The notes under the pieces are model-generated. The model was not told the DNA's origin and made no database searches. It was given only the letters and a program-made list of their open reading frames with translations. A stretch of 58,243 nt of DNA from Pleomorphochaeta sp. (GTDB lineage Bacteria > Spirochaetota > Spirochaetia > Sphaerochaetales > Sphaerochaetaceae): the NCBI GenBank assembly GCA_028532815.1, contig JAQQAS010000055.1, positions 1 to 58,243 on the forward strand, read 5' to 3'. The translations under genes were made by a program, and so were the position numbers. Shown here one piece after another: positions 42,852-51,488 of the stretch (position 1 is its first letter; each line of letters opens with the position of its first letter).

Positions 42852-44348
42852 ATGAAAAGAAAACTATTAATTAATGTTCTAATTATTTGTGTCATATTTT
42901 TTAGCATGGGCTGTAAAGATAAAACAACTGCACAAACAGATATTATTAGGGTAAATATTGCATCAGAACCAGATTCTTTAGATCCTTGGTTGAGTGCGGC
43001 TGTAGATACAAAGGCGATTTTTAATAATGTTTTTGAAGGATTAATGAAATTTGATAGCACTGGTGATTTATATCCAGCAATTGCTAAAAATATAATTATT
43101 AATGAAACACAAGATGTATATACTTTTGAACTTAGAGAAAATGTTTACTTTCACAACGATAAACATTTAACCAGTGATGATGTTGTATATACATATGAAA
43201 ATTTACACTCAATGAGTGGTGATATTGCTAATTCAGCTAGTTATAGTGGCATAGAAAAAGTTGAAGCTTTAGATGATTATACAGTTAGAATTACATTAGA
43301 AAAACCTTCAAGTGCCTTTTTATCAACTACAACAATTGCTATTTTGCCTCGTGGATACGATAATCAGTCAACCTTTCCAATAGGAACTGGCCCTTATAAA
43401 TTTGTTGAATATCAACCTTCACAAAAAATTGTATTAGAGCGTTTTGATAAATATTACAATGAAGAAAAAATGCCAGAAATAAAAACAGCTGAGATATATA
43501 TTATAAGTGATGAAGCCTCAGTTGTTAGTGCTTTAAAATCTAATCAGTTGGATCTTGCTATAATATCTAGTGAAAATGCTAAAATTCTAGAAGATCAATT
43601 TAAAATTGATTCATCTCCTATGAATATGGTAGTTCTTTGGGCATTAAATAATAGTGAGCCTCCATTTGACAGCGAAAAAGTTAGATTAGCACTTAATTTA
43701 ATGGTAAATAGAGATGATATAGTTAATGGAGTATTTGGGGGGTATGCTACAAAATTATATACTAATTTTAGTCCTATAATGAAACATTATTACAATGAGG
43801 AATTAGATAATTATTATCAAAGAGATTTAGAGACTGCTAAAGCATTATTAAAAGAAGCTGGCTATGAAGATGGTTTTGAGATAGATATAACAGTGCCTTC
43901 TAATTACTATCAACATGTTAATTCTGCACAAATAATTTCAAGTGAAGCAGAAAAATTAAATATTAAAGTTAATATTAAAAATGTTGAATGGGGAACTTGG
44001 CTAGAAGAAGTTTACACTAATCGAAATTACCAAAGTACAATTATTGGCTTAGCTGGTAAAATCGATCCTAATGATATTTTATCAAGATATGAAACTTCAT
44101 ATAAAAGAAATTTTATTAATTACTCAAATCCTAAGTATGATGAGGTAATTGAAGCGGCTGCGAAAACAATTGATGATGATAAAAGGGTAGCCCTTTATAG
44201 AGAAGCACAACAAATTCTAAGTGATACAAGTGCCTCTGTTTGGCTCTGTGATCCTAACAATACAGCAGCGATGAGAAAAGATTTAGTAGGATATGAATAT
44301 TATCCTGCAGGATTGATTGATTTTTCCGCTATGAGGTATGAAAAATAA
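42852..44348 (+). CDS. dppA: Peptide/nickel-type ABC transporter substrate-binding lipoprotein
   Basis: Family-5 solute-binding protein (DppA/OppA/NikA class), 498 residues. The signal peptide has lipobox SMGC with lipidated Cys21. Landmarks are SEPDSLDPWLSAAVDTKAIFNNVFEGLMKFD, YTFELRENVYFHNDKHLTSDDVVYTYE and IGTGPYKFVEYQPSQKIVLERFDKYY. AAGGGG precedes ATG. It is the first gene of dppABCDF, whose genes are spaced or overlapped for co-expression. The substrate may be peptides, but this class also takes opines, nickel chelates or oligosaccharides. Confidence 0.94.
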   Translation: MKRKLLINVLIICVIFFSMGCKDKTTAQTDIIRVNIASEPDSLDPWLSAAVDTKAIFNNVFEGLMKFDSTGDLYPAIAKNIIINETQDVYTFELRENVYFHNDKHLTSDDVVYTYENLHSMSGDIANSASYSGIEKVEALDDYTVRITLEKPSSAFLSTTTIAILPRGYDNQSTFPIGTGPYKFVEYQPSQKIVLERFDKYYNEEKMPEIKTAEIYIISDEASVVSALKSNQLDLAIISSENAKILEDQFKIDSSPMNMVVLWALNNSEPPFDSEKVRLALNLMVNRDDIVNGVFGGYATKLYTNFSPIMKHYYNEELDNYYQRDLETAKALLKEAGYEDGFEIDITVPSNYYQHVNSAQIISSEAEKLNIKVNIKNVEWGTWLEEVYTNRNYQSTIIGLAGKIDPNDILSRYETSYKRNFINYSNPKYDEVIEAAAKTIDDDKRVALYREAQQILSDTSASVWLCDPNNTAAMRKDLVGYEYYPAGLIDFSAMRYEK

Positions 44349-44418
44349 TTAAATTTATATAGTAGCTATTGTCTAAAAAAATATTGTATAATAAAAAGAG
44401 TAAAAAATAGGAATTGTT

Positions 44419-45360
44419 ATGCGGTATTTATATAAAAAATTTTTAAGTGCTTTACTTACTCTCTTGATTTCCTCAATTCTTACATTTGTTATTTTTAATG
44501 TATTGCCAGGAGATCCTGCCCAAGTTATCTTAGGCTTAGATGCAAGTGAAGCACAATTAACGCAACTTAGAGAGAGTATGGATTTAGACTCTCCAGCTCT
44601 TTATAGATATTTTAATTGGCTAGAAAACGCCTTTCAAGGCGACCTCGGTGTTTCTTATAAGTATCAAAGAGAGGTTTCTCTTTTGATAGCAGATGCTATG
44701 AAAGTTACAATGCAACTTTCTATTTATAGTCTATTATTAACACTCTTAATATCTATTCCTTTTGGCCTTTTATTAGTTTCAAAAAGGGATAAAAAAAGTT
44801 TTATTCCCTTATCAATACTATCACAGGTCGGCATGAGTATTCCTTCCTTCTGTTTGGCAATATTTTTAATTGCAATATTTACAGTGCAGTTACAAATACT
44901 TCCTTCGATAGGTTATGTTTCTTTTTTATCGGACCCTATAGAAAATTTTAAATCTCTTTTGCTTCCTTCTCTTTCCATTGCTATAGGAGCTTCTTCTATT
45001 GTTGTTAGGTATTTAAATACTAGTGTTCAACAACAGTTAAAAAAGGATTATGTTAGAACAGCCTACAGTATTGGTTTAAAAGAAAAGGCTGTTTTATATC
45101 AACACGTTTTAAGAAATGCTTTAATTCCAGTTATAACAATTGTTGGATTAATTGTTGCAGATATTTTAGGGGGTAGCATCATAATTGAAAATGTTTTTAA
45201 CTTGCCTGGAATTGGAAAGCTAATAAAATCTAGTATTACAAGTCGTGATTTGCCTTTAATACAAGCCTTAGTTTTATATTTATCTTTTATAGTTATAGTA
45301 GTCAATTTCTTAATAGATATATTATATAAAGTTATAGATCCAAGAATAAGAATCAAATAG
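44419..45360 (+). CDS. dppB: Peptide-type ABC transporter permease DppB
   Basis: Inner-membrane subunit, 313 residues and about six helices. The N-terminus RYLYKKFLSALLTLLISSILTFVIFNVLPGDPA with its PGDPA motif is characteristic of DppB, as is the cytoplasmic loop TAYSIGLKEKAVLYQHVLRNALIPVIT. A TATAAT lies about 30 nt upstream without a good -35, so it probably depends on the dppA promoter. Confidence 0.95.
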   Translation: MRYLYKKFLSALLTLLISSILTFVIFNVLPGDPAQVILGLDASEAQLTQLRESMDLDSPALYRYFNWLENAFQGDLGVSYKYQREVSLLIADAMKVTMQLSIYSLLLTLLISIPFGLLLVSKRDKKSFIPLSILSQVGMSIPSFCLAIFLIAIFTVQLQILPSIGYVSFLSDPIENFKSLLLPSLSIAIGASSIVVRYLNTSVQQQLKKDYVRTAYSIGLKEKAVLYQHVLRNALIPVITIVGLIVADILGGSIIIENVFNLPGIGKLIKSSITSRDLPLIQALVLYLSFIVIVVNFLIDILYKVIDPRIRIK

Positions 45361-45371
45361 GAGAGTTGATC

Positions 45372-46193
45372 GTGAAAAAATATTTCAAAAACAAAAGTTT
45401 CTTATTTGGTTTTATATTTTTAACTTTTATATTACTAATAGTAATTTGGGGCTACATCAATCTTCCATATGATATTAACGAAGTAAATATCAAAGACAAA
45501 TTAGCACCATTTTCAAAAGAACATATATTAGGTACTGACCATTTAGGTAGAGATATCTTATCTAGAATAATGATAGGATCTAGATTGAGTATCTCAATAG
45601 GGTTTTATGTAGTATTGTTTGGCTTTTTAATTGGAGTCCCAATAGGTGCAATAAGTGGATATTTTGGTGGATTTATTGATGAAATAATAAAAAAAATAAT
45701 TGATACACTAATGGCCTTTCCTGGAGTATTAATAGCATTAATGCTAATAGCAGTTTTTGGATCTACAAGTACGAACATAATAATTGCATTAACAATTATG
45801 AGTATCCCTAGGTTTTCAAGAATAGCTAGAGGTGGATATTATACTTATAGAGAATCTCCCTTTATTTTAGCAACAAAGGCTAGAGGTGCTTCAACCTTTA
45901 GAATAATGATTATTCACATTTTTAACCATGTATATGGGGATTTATTAGTAACAGCTTCATTAACTTTTGCTAGTGCTGTATTATCAGAGGCTGGATTAAG
46001 TTATTTAGGTCTTGGCATCCAACCACCAAACCCAAGCCTTGGTAAGATGGTTAGTGATTCACAAGCATACATACTACAAAAACCTTCTTATGTAATAGTT
46101 CCAGCATTATTTATAATTATAGTAGTAATGGGATTCAATTTATTAGGAGATGGAATAAATAAAGTAGTTGAAGAGGAGAGAGAGAATGAATAA
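45372..46193 (+). CDS. dppC: Peptide-type ABC transporter permease DppC
   Basis: Second permease, 273 residues from GTG 45372, chosen because GGAGAG lies 6 nt before it; the in-frame TTG at 45366 abuts that site. Motifs: HILGTDHLGRDILSRIMIGSRLSISIGF, ATKARGASTFRIMIIHIFNHV and SEAGLSYLGLGIQPPNPSLGKMVSD. About six helices. Its end overlaps dppD by 8 nt. Confidence 0.94.
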   Translation: MKKYFKNKSFLFGFIFLTFILLIVIWGYINLPYDINEVNIKDKLAPFSKEHILGTDHLGRDILSRIMIGSRLSISIGFYVVLFGFLIGVPIGAISGYFGGFIDEIIKKIIDTLMAFPGVLIALMLIAVFGSTSTNIIIALTIMSIPRFSRIARGGYYTYRESPFILATKARGASTFRIMIIHIFNHVYGDLLVTASLTFASAVLSEAGLSYLGLGIQPPNPSLGKMVSDSQAYILQKPSYVIVPALFIIIVVMGFNLLGDGINKVVEEERENE

Positions 46194-47160
46194 TGAAGTA
46201 TTAGAAATTAAAGATTACTCTCTTTCTTTAAAAATTAAGAATAAGTTTGTTAGAGCAGTCGACAGCGTAGATTTAAATATAAACAAAGGAGAGATCGTAG
46301 CTTTAGTTGGAGAGAGTGGTTGTGGGAAAAGTTTAACAGCTCTTTCTATATTATCTTTACTTCCTAAAAGTGCAAAAGTTATTAATGGAGAAATAAAATT
46401 CAATAATATGGATTTATTAAAACTAAATTTATCCCAATTTAATAAAATCAGAGGAAATGATATTTCAATAATATTTCAAGAACCTATGAGTGCACTAAAT
46501 CCTTTATTAAAAATTGGAAAGCAAATTCAACAAGTATTATTAAATCATAGAGACGATGTAGAAAATCCTAAAGAAAAAGTTAAGGATATGTTAAGACAAG
46601 TTGGACTTAGTGAAGTGGATATAATATATAATAGCTATCCCCATCAATTATCTGGAGGGATGAGACAAAGGGTTATTATTGCGATGGCATTAATAAATAG
46701 TCCTAAGTTATTAGTTGCTGATGAACCTACAACAGCACTGGATATTACCATACAAGCACAAATTTTAGATCTATTAAAAGATATGAATAAAAAGAAAGGT
46801 ACTGCAGTTCTTTTTATCACACATGATTTAGCTTTAGTTAAAAACTTATGTGATAGAGTATATGTAATGTATGCCTCTATGATTGTGGAAAGTTCTACAA
46901 TAGAAAATATTATAAAAAATGCAAAACACCCTTATACAAAGGCCTTACTTAAATCTTTACCGTCGATTAGCCAAAGAGGAAAGAAATTAGCTTCAATAAA
47001 AGGAGTAGTTCCAAAACTTGAAAATAGAGTAGAAAAAGGTTGCCCTTTTGCTCCAAGATGTGAATTTGCAAAAGAAATCTGTATGAAAGAAAAACCTAAA
47101 TTGGTAAATTTTGAAGATAGTTGTGTTAGATGTCATTTTGCTAGGGAGTTAAACAAATGA
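46186..47160 (+). CDS. dppD: Peptide-type ABC transporter ATPase DppD
   Basis: One of two ATPases powering the importer, 324 residues. Start at ATG 46186, preceded by GAGGAGAG. Walker A GESGCGKS, Q-loop IIFQEPMSALNPLLKIG, signature LSGGMRQRV, Walker B LLVADEPTTALD. The C-terminal Cys-rich tail (KGCPFAPRCEFAKEICMKEKP…CVRCHF) has the four Cys that bind an iron-sulfur cluster in Dpp/Opp ATPases. It overlaps dppC upstream and dppF downstream. Confidence 0.95.
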   Translation: MNNEVLEIKDYSLSLKIKNKFVRAVDSVDLNINKGEIVALVGESGCGKSLTALSILSLLPKSAKVINGEIKFNNMDLLKLNLSQFNKIRGNDISIIFQEPMSALNPLLKIGKQIQQVLLNHRDDVENPKEKVKDMLRQVGLSEVDIIYNSYPHQLSGGMRQRVIIAMALINSPKLLVADEPTTALDITIQAQILDLLKDMNKKKGTAVLFITHDLALVKNLCDRVYVMYASMIVESSTIENIIKNAKHPYTKALLKSLPSISQRGKKLASIKGVVPKLENRVEKGCPFAPRCEFAKEICMKEKPKLVNFEDSCVRCHFARELNK

Positions 47161-47912
47161 ATATTGTAAAGGTAGAAAATCTTTCTTTTTCTTACAAAGA
47201 TAATACTGTTTTAGATAATATATGCTTTAATATAAGAGAAGGGGAAACCTTTGGACTTGTAGGTGATAGTGGTTCAGGTAAAAGTACCATTGCATTAATT
47301 CTTCTAAAATTGTTAAAAAATTATAAAGGTAAAATATATTTTAATGATAAAGATATTTATACTATTAAAAAGAAAAAAGATGTAAAAGAATTTTATAAAG
47401 ATGTTCAAATCGTATTCCAAGATCCATACAGTTCTTTAGATAGTAAAAAGAGAATAGGGTATTTAATAGAAGAGCCTTTGTTAATTCATGAAAAAATGAG
47501 TAAAAAAGAAAGAAATGATAAGGTTGATGAAATAATGGAGTTAGTTGGGTTAGATATAAAATATAAAAATAATTTTCCACATCAGCTCTCTGGTGGACTT
47601 AGGCAAAGACTAGCAATAGCAATAGCCCTTGTTCTAAATCCAAAATTTGTTGTTTTAGATGAATGTGTTTCAGCATTAGATATTAGTATCCAAGCTGGGA
47701 TATTAAATTTATTAAACGAATTAAAACAAAAGTTAAACTTAACCTTTTTATTTATTTCTCACGATTTAAATGTTGTTGGATATATTTGCGACACTATAGC
47801 TGTGTTAAACAAGGGAAAAATAATAGAAATACAAGATACTGAAAATCTATTTAAAAATCCAATTGATTCATATACTAAAAAATTGTTTAATAATAGTTAT
47901 TACGAGTTATAA
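47157..47912 (+). CDS. dppF: Peptide-type ABC transporter ATPase DppF
   Basis: Second ATPase, 251 residues, coupled to dppD by an ATGA overlap. Walker A GDSGSGKS, Q-loop IVFQDPYSSLDSKKRIG, signature LSGGLRQRLAIA, Walker B FVVLDECVSALD (Cys in place of the usual Pro-Val region). It lacks the C-terminal Cys-rich oligopeptide domain and is therefore shorter than typical DppF (about 320), as in NikE-like subunits. It is the last gene of the importer. Confidence 0.93.
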   Translation: MNIVKVENLSFSYKDNTVLDNICFNIREGETFGLVGDSGSGKSTIALILLKLLKNYKGKIYFNDKDIYTIKKKKDVKEFYKDVQIVFQDPYSSLDSKKRIGYLIEEPLLIHEKMSKKERNDKVDEIMELVGLDIKYKNNFPHQLSGGLRQRLAIAIALVLNPKFVVLDECVSALDISIQAGILNLLNELKQKLNLTFLFISHDLNVVGYICDTIAVLNKGKIIEIQDTENLFKNPIDSYTKKLFNNSYYEL

Positions 47913-47928
47913 AATATAGGGAGAAAAT

Positions 47929-48747
47929 ATGATTAATACAGAAATAATTTATTTTTTTATTTACTGTTTTGTTGGTTGGATTTGTGAGGAAATTTATTGT
48001 TCAGTATCTGCTAAAAAAATAGTAAATAGAGGATTTTTGCATGGTCCTTATCTTCCAATTTATGGTTTTGGGGCTATGACAGTATTGTTTTTGCTTGAAC
48101 CATTTATAAATAATATGATTTTATTGTTTTTTGCTGGAATGGTTGCAACAAGTATAATTGAATATTTAGGTTCATTTTTTCTTGAGAAAATATTCCATAT
48201 AAAATTATGGGATTATAGTAAAAATTTTTTAAATATTAATGGTAGAGTTTGTCTACTCAATTCAACATTGTTTGGTTTATTGAGTTTATTTATGGTTTAT
48301 ATAATTCATCCCTTTATTTCTAAGTATGTAACAAAACTTCCAGAAATTGTTCAATATTATATAGCCTTTGTAATTGTTCTGGGAATGAGTTTTGATTTTG
48401 CTCTATCTGCTGCCAAAATGGTCTCCTTTAATAAGGCTCTTGAAGAAATTAGAGATAGAAGTGAAGAAGTTAAAGAAAAACTTATTTCACTTAGTACTAG
48501 TGATAGAAGTGAAGTAATTCAATCAATAAAAGATAAATGGAATGAAGAATTAGCTACTAGAAAAGCAAAGCTTGTTAGAAATAATAAGAGAATTTTCTTA
48601 GCTTTCCCAAGTATGGGAAGTAAAAACCAATTTATTGATAATCAACTTAATAAAATCGGATTAGAATTATCTGCTTGGATTTTACGTGGTAAAAAACAAT
48701 ATGAAGAATTAAAAAAACGTCATCTAGAAAATAGGACAAAAAAATAG
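47929..48747 (+). CDS. CmpB-like (PF06541) membrane protein
   Basis: A 272-residue membrane protein of the family labelled 'putative ABC-transporter type IV' (CmpB). The N-terminal signature FIYCFVGWICEEIYCSVSAKKIVNRGFLHGPYLPIYGFGA is clear. About five helices span 1-165; the C-terminal 100 residues are soluble, charged and helical, probably cytoplasmic. The function of this family is not established despite the name. AGGGAG precedes ATG, 16 nt after dppF, so it may be read from the dpp operon, though a functional link is unproven. Confidence 0.88.
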   Translation: MINTEIIYFFIYCFVGWICEEIYCSVSAKKIVNRGFLHGPYLPIYGFGAMTVLFLLEPFINNMILLFFAGMVATSIIEYLGSFFLEKIFHIKLWDYSKNFLNINGRVCLLNSTLFGLLSLFMVYIIHPFISKYVTKLPEIVQYYIAFVIVLGMSFDFALSAAKMVSFNKALEEIRDRSEEVKEKLISLSTSDRSEVIQSIKDKWNEELATRKAKLVRNNKRIFLAFPSMGSKNQFIDNQLNKIGLELSAWILRGKKQYEELKKRHLENRTKK

Positions 48748-48753
48748 TTATAT

Positions 48754-48838
48754 AGGAGGACTATAATAATAATAAATTACAGTGCTATAACAACTGACTT
48801 CAATACTGTAATTATATCATTATTATATAAAAATTATG
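48754..48838 (+). promoter_or_regulatory. Hairpin-spaced ribosome binding site of yggS
   Basis: AGGAGGA (48754-48760) is 75 nt from ATG 48836, and no other ribosome site is nearer. Between them lies a long inverted repeat: 48775-48783 pairs exactly with 48805-48813 and continues outward to 48762/48827 with one bulge and one mismatch, about 21 bp, with a 21-nt loop. With the hairpin formed, only 10 nt separate GGAGG from the ATG. Confidence 0.65.
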
Positions 48839-49510
48839 AAACAAGTATTAGATACATTACACTCACAAATAAATCAATTAAATCCAAACGTTAAATTAAT
48901 GTGCGTAAGTAAAACTCATCCATTTAAAGCTGTCGAGAGTGCCTATAATTTAGGAGAGAGATTATTTGGAGAAAATAGAGTTCAAGAAGTTGATTTAAAA
49001 TACCCCAAACCAGATAAAAGATCAAAAGACTTAGAATTACATCTAATTGGACACCTTCAATCTAACAAATGTAAAAAAGCTGTAGAGTTATTTGACTCAA
49101 TAGATAGTGTAGATTCAATAAAGGTTTTAAATAAAATTAATAATTATGCTACTAATCTTGATAAGAAAATTGATATAATGCTTGAATATAATAGCTCAAT
49201 GGATGAGAATAAAACAGGATTTGAAACATATGAAGAAATAAAAGAGGCTGCACTATTAGCTACATCTTATAAGTATGTTAATCTAAAGGGACTTATGACC
49301 ATAGGACCTTTAGGTGGAAATGAGAAACAAATTAGATCAGCTTTTAAACTTGTAAGAGAAATTAAAGAAAAATTAGAGAACGAATTAAATATAGAAATTC
49401 AAGAATTAAGTATGGGAATGAGCGGGGACTACAAAATAGCAATTGAAGAAGGCTCTACAATAGTAAGAGTTGGAACTAAAATCTTTGGAAATAGAGATTA
49501 TAGTAAATAA
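48836..49510 (+). CDS. yggS: YggS-family PLP homeostasis protein
   Basis: Binds pyridoxal 5'-phosphate in a TIM-barrel resembling alanine racemase and buffers cellular PLP; no catalytic activity is known for the family. The 224-residue protein has LMCVSKTHPFKAVESAYNLGERLFGENRVQE (PLP-Lys in SKT), HLIGHLQSNKCKKAVELFDSIDSVDS and LSMGMSGDYKIAIEEGSTIVRVGTKIFG, all standard. An in-frame stop at 48809 rules out a start further upstream. The initiation region is unusual (see the hairpin-spaced site). Confidence 0.95.
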   Translation: MKQVLDTLHSQINQLNPNVKLMCVSKTHPFKAVESAYNLGERLFGENRVQEVDLKYPKPDKRSKDLELHLIGHLQSNKCKKAVELFDSIDSVDSIKVLNKINNYATNLDKKIDIMLEYNSSMDENKTGFETYEEIKEAALLATSYKYVNLKGLMTIGPLGGNEKQIRSAFKLVREIKEKLENELNIEIQELSMGMSGDYKIAIEEGSTIVRVGTKIFGNRDYSK

Positions 49511-49515
49511 AGGAA

Positions 49516-49851
49516 ATGATGAAAAAAAGAATTTTAGCAATATTATTAATATTAATCTTAGCCTCATCCACTTTTTATTGTGATGGTGTGGAACTAAATG
49601 ATTATGAAGAATATACAATTGATGAATTTCCAGATTGGAGTTGGAAGCTTAGGCGGGGTGAAAGTTTATTCTTTGGATCTCTAGCTATAACTTTTCCTCT
49701 CACAGTTCTTTCCTACAATTTATTAGAAAGTTCTTCAATTATAAGCTCAACAGATAATGATATAACAGAATTTACATATCAAATTTCAGTTGCAGCAGTA
49801 ATATCATTATCAATTGCTCTTGCTGATTATATAATAGGAGAAATGGAATAA
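49516..49851 (+). CDS. Small secreted or membrane protein, unknown
   Basis: Not recognised. A 111-residue protein with an N-terminal signal or anchor (ILAILLILILASSTFYC, with a Cys that is a poor lipobox), an acidic/aromatic stretch (YEEYTIDEFPDWSWKLRRGE) and two further hydrophobic segments (about 51-69 and 87-106). AAAGGA precedes the ATG; initiation could be at 49516 or the next codon. It sits between yggS (5-nt gap) and the rluD-like gene (3-nt gap), so it is surely co-transcribed. Confidence 0.75.
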   Translation: MMKKRILAILLILILASSTFYCDGVELNDYEEYTIDEFPDWSWKLRRGESLFFGSLAITFPLTVLSYNLLESSSIISSTDNDITEFTYQISVAAVISLSIALADYIIGEME

Positions 49852-49854
49852 TAA

Positions 49855-50865
49855 ATGTCAAAACGAGATGTTAGTCACACAATAATAGTAGAGGGTGTAG
49901 AAGGAAAAACTAGAGTAGATAGTTATATTGCACAAAATTTAGAAGGTGTTTCAAGATCATTAGTATCTGATAAAAATACACAAATATTTGTAGATAATAA
50001 AATTGTAAAAAACAGCTTCAAAGTTAGAGACAATCAAGTAATTGAGCTTAAATATAGTGAAACATTTTTTGATGGGATAGAAGGCGAAGATATAAGCCTT
50101 AAAACACTTTATGAAGATGAGGATATCCTAGTTATAAACAAGGAACAAGGTCTTGTGGTTCATCCAGGTGCTAATAATTATGAACATACCCTTGTTAATG
50201 CTTTAGTATATAGATATGGTGATGAATTCCAAGAAAAGTTTGAAGATGAAACAGCTGATAATGAAACTTTAATGAGACCTGGTATAGTTCATCGTTTAGA
50301 CAAAGACACTAGTGGTGTTATGGTTATTGCCTTAAATAGGGAGAGTCAAAGAAACTTATCTAGTCAATTTAAAGAAAGAGAAACAAGCAAAATTTATATA
50401 GCAATAGTAAAAGGATATGTTCAAAAAAGAAGGGGAAGAATTACTACAAATATAATAAGAGATCCTAAAGATAGAAAAAAATATACAACTTGTGAGAGTG
50501 ATAAAGGTAAAACAGCAGATACAAGTTATCTTGTCTTAAAACAATACAAAGGTTATGCCTTAGTTAGAATAAATATCCACACAGGTAGAACTCACCAGAT
50601 AAGGGTTCACTTAAAAAGTATTAATCATCCAATTTTAGGAGATCCAATTTATTCAAATTCAGATAAAAAATATCCAAATGAAACTTTGATGCTTCATGCA
50701 TTACAACTTGAATTAAATCACCCTAAATCTAAAGCAAAAATGAGATTTAGAGCTGCAATGCCAAAAAGATTTAAAGATTTTATAAAAAAAGCAGACCCTT
50801 TTGTAATGGAAAAGGGCCAAAGTCAAAAATATTATGAAAGTGCTGAAAAGTTAAGGAGTAAATAA
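49855..50865 (+). CDS. rluD: RluD-family 23S rRNA pseudouridine synthase
   Basis: Converts uridines to pseudouridine in 23S rRNA (RluD/RluC/RluA group). The 336 residues have an N-terminal S4 domain (about 15-75, RVDSYIAQNLEGVSRSLV), then the catalytic domain with VVHPG, GIVHRLDKDTSGVMVIALN (Asp of HRLDKDT is catalytic) and RTHQIRVHLKSINHPILGDPIY. An internal acidic insert (FEDETADNE) lies before the catalytic motif. RluD is the best guess; exact target sites cannot be read. Confidence 0.93.
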   Translation: MSKRDVSHTIIVEGVEGKTRVDSYIAQNLEGVSRSLVSDKNTQIFVDNKIVKNSFKVRDNQVIELKYSETFFDGIEGEDISLKTLYEDEDILVINKEQGLVVHPGANNYEHTLVNALVYRYGDEFQEKFEDETADNETLMRPGIVHRLDKDTSGVMVIALNRESQRNLSSQFKERETSKIYIAIVKGYVQKRRGRITTNIIRDPKDRKKYTTCESDKGKTADTSYLVLKQYKGYALVRINIHTGRTHQIRVHLKSINHPILGDPIYSNSDKKYPNETLMLHALQLELNHPKSKAKMRFRAAMPKRFKDFIKKADPFVMEKGQSQKYYESAEKLRSK

Positions 50866-50867
50866 CT

Positions 50868-51488
50868 TTAAAACCTATTTACTCTCTCTTGCATTATTTG
50901 ATTTCTTAACCAAGGGGATGCAGTCTCCTCGGTTAAATCAGGATTAAATAATCTTTCGTTTTTTATTTTAGTAGGAGCTCCATGACCTGGAAAAATTAAA
51001 GTATTGTCGTCAAAATTAAGTAATTTCTTTTTAATAATTTTAATCAATAAAGATCTTTCAATAAAGCCCGGTGTGGAACCTATTCTTGTTGCCATTAAAG
51101 TATCTCCAGTAAATAGAGCATGACCAATTTTATAAACTAATGAATCAACGCTATGTCCTGGTAGGTGAATAGCTTCAATCTCAATCCCATTACATTCAAG
51201 AGAATCTCCATCAGCTAACTCTGTGACATCAAAATCATATACTTTTCTAGTATATGCATAGATTTTAGGGTTATAGAGTTTTAATAAAGTTCCAACCCCA
51301 CTAGTGTGAGCCTCATGTCTATGGGTTAGTAAAATTGTATCAATAGTGTAGTTGTTTTGTTCAATAATACTTATTAATTCGTTATCTACATGGCCAGGAT
51401 CAATTAAAACCGCCTTTCCTCCATTATTTTGCCCAACAACATATGTATTACAAAACCCAACCACTGAAAAATGTTGATATATTCTCAT
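50868..51488 (-). CDS. Metallo-beta-lactamase-fold hydrolase, glyoxalase II-like
   Basis: A 206-residue MBL-fold protein of the GloB-like group. Metal-site motifs are THRHEAH (H56, H58, A60, H61), HLPGHS (H112), FTGDT (D129) and FPGHG (H169). The canonical HxHxDH has Asp where this protein has Ala60, so the second metal site is altered; activity may be changed or mononuclear. Its ATG overlaps the stop of the pentapeptide gene (ATGA), so the two are translationally coupled. It converges on rluD with 2 nt between stops. Confidence 0.88.
   Translation of the reverse strand: MRIYQHFSVVGFCNTYVVGQNNGGKAVLIDPGHVDNELISIIEQNNYTIDTILLTHRHEAHTSGVGTLLKLYNPKIYAYTRKVYDFDVTELADGDSLECNGIEIEAIHLPGHSVDSLVYKIGHALFTGDTLMATRIGSTPGFIERSLLIKIIKKKLLNFDDNTLIFPGHGAPTKIKNERLFNPDLTEETASPWLRNQIMQERVNRF

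Noticed and set aside
48763-48903. An open frame of 46 codons beginning ATA just after the AGGAGG upstream of yggS.
   Set aside because: It lacks ATG, GTG or TTG, lies in a different frame inside the yggS start, and its sequence is explained by the inverted repeat. It remains only as an alternative explanation for the Shine-Dalgarno position.
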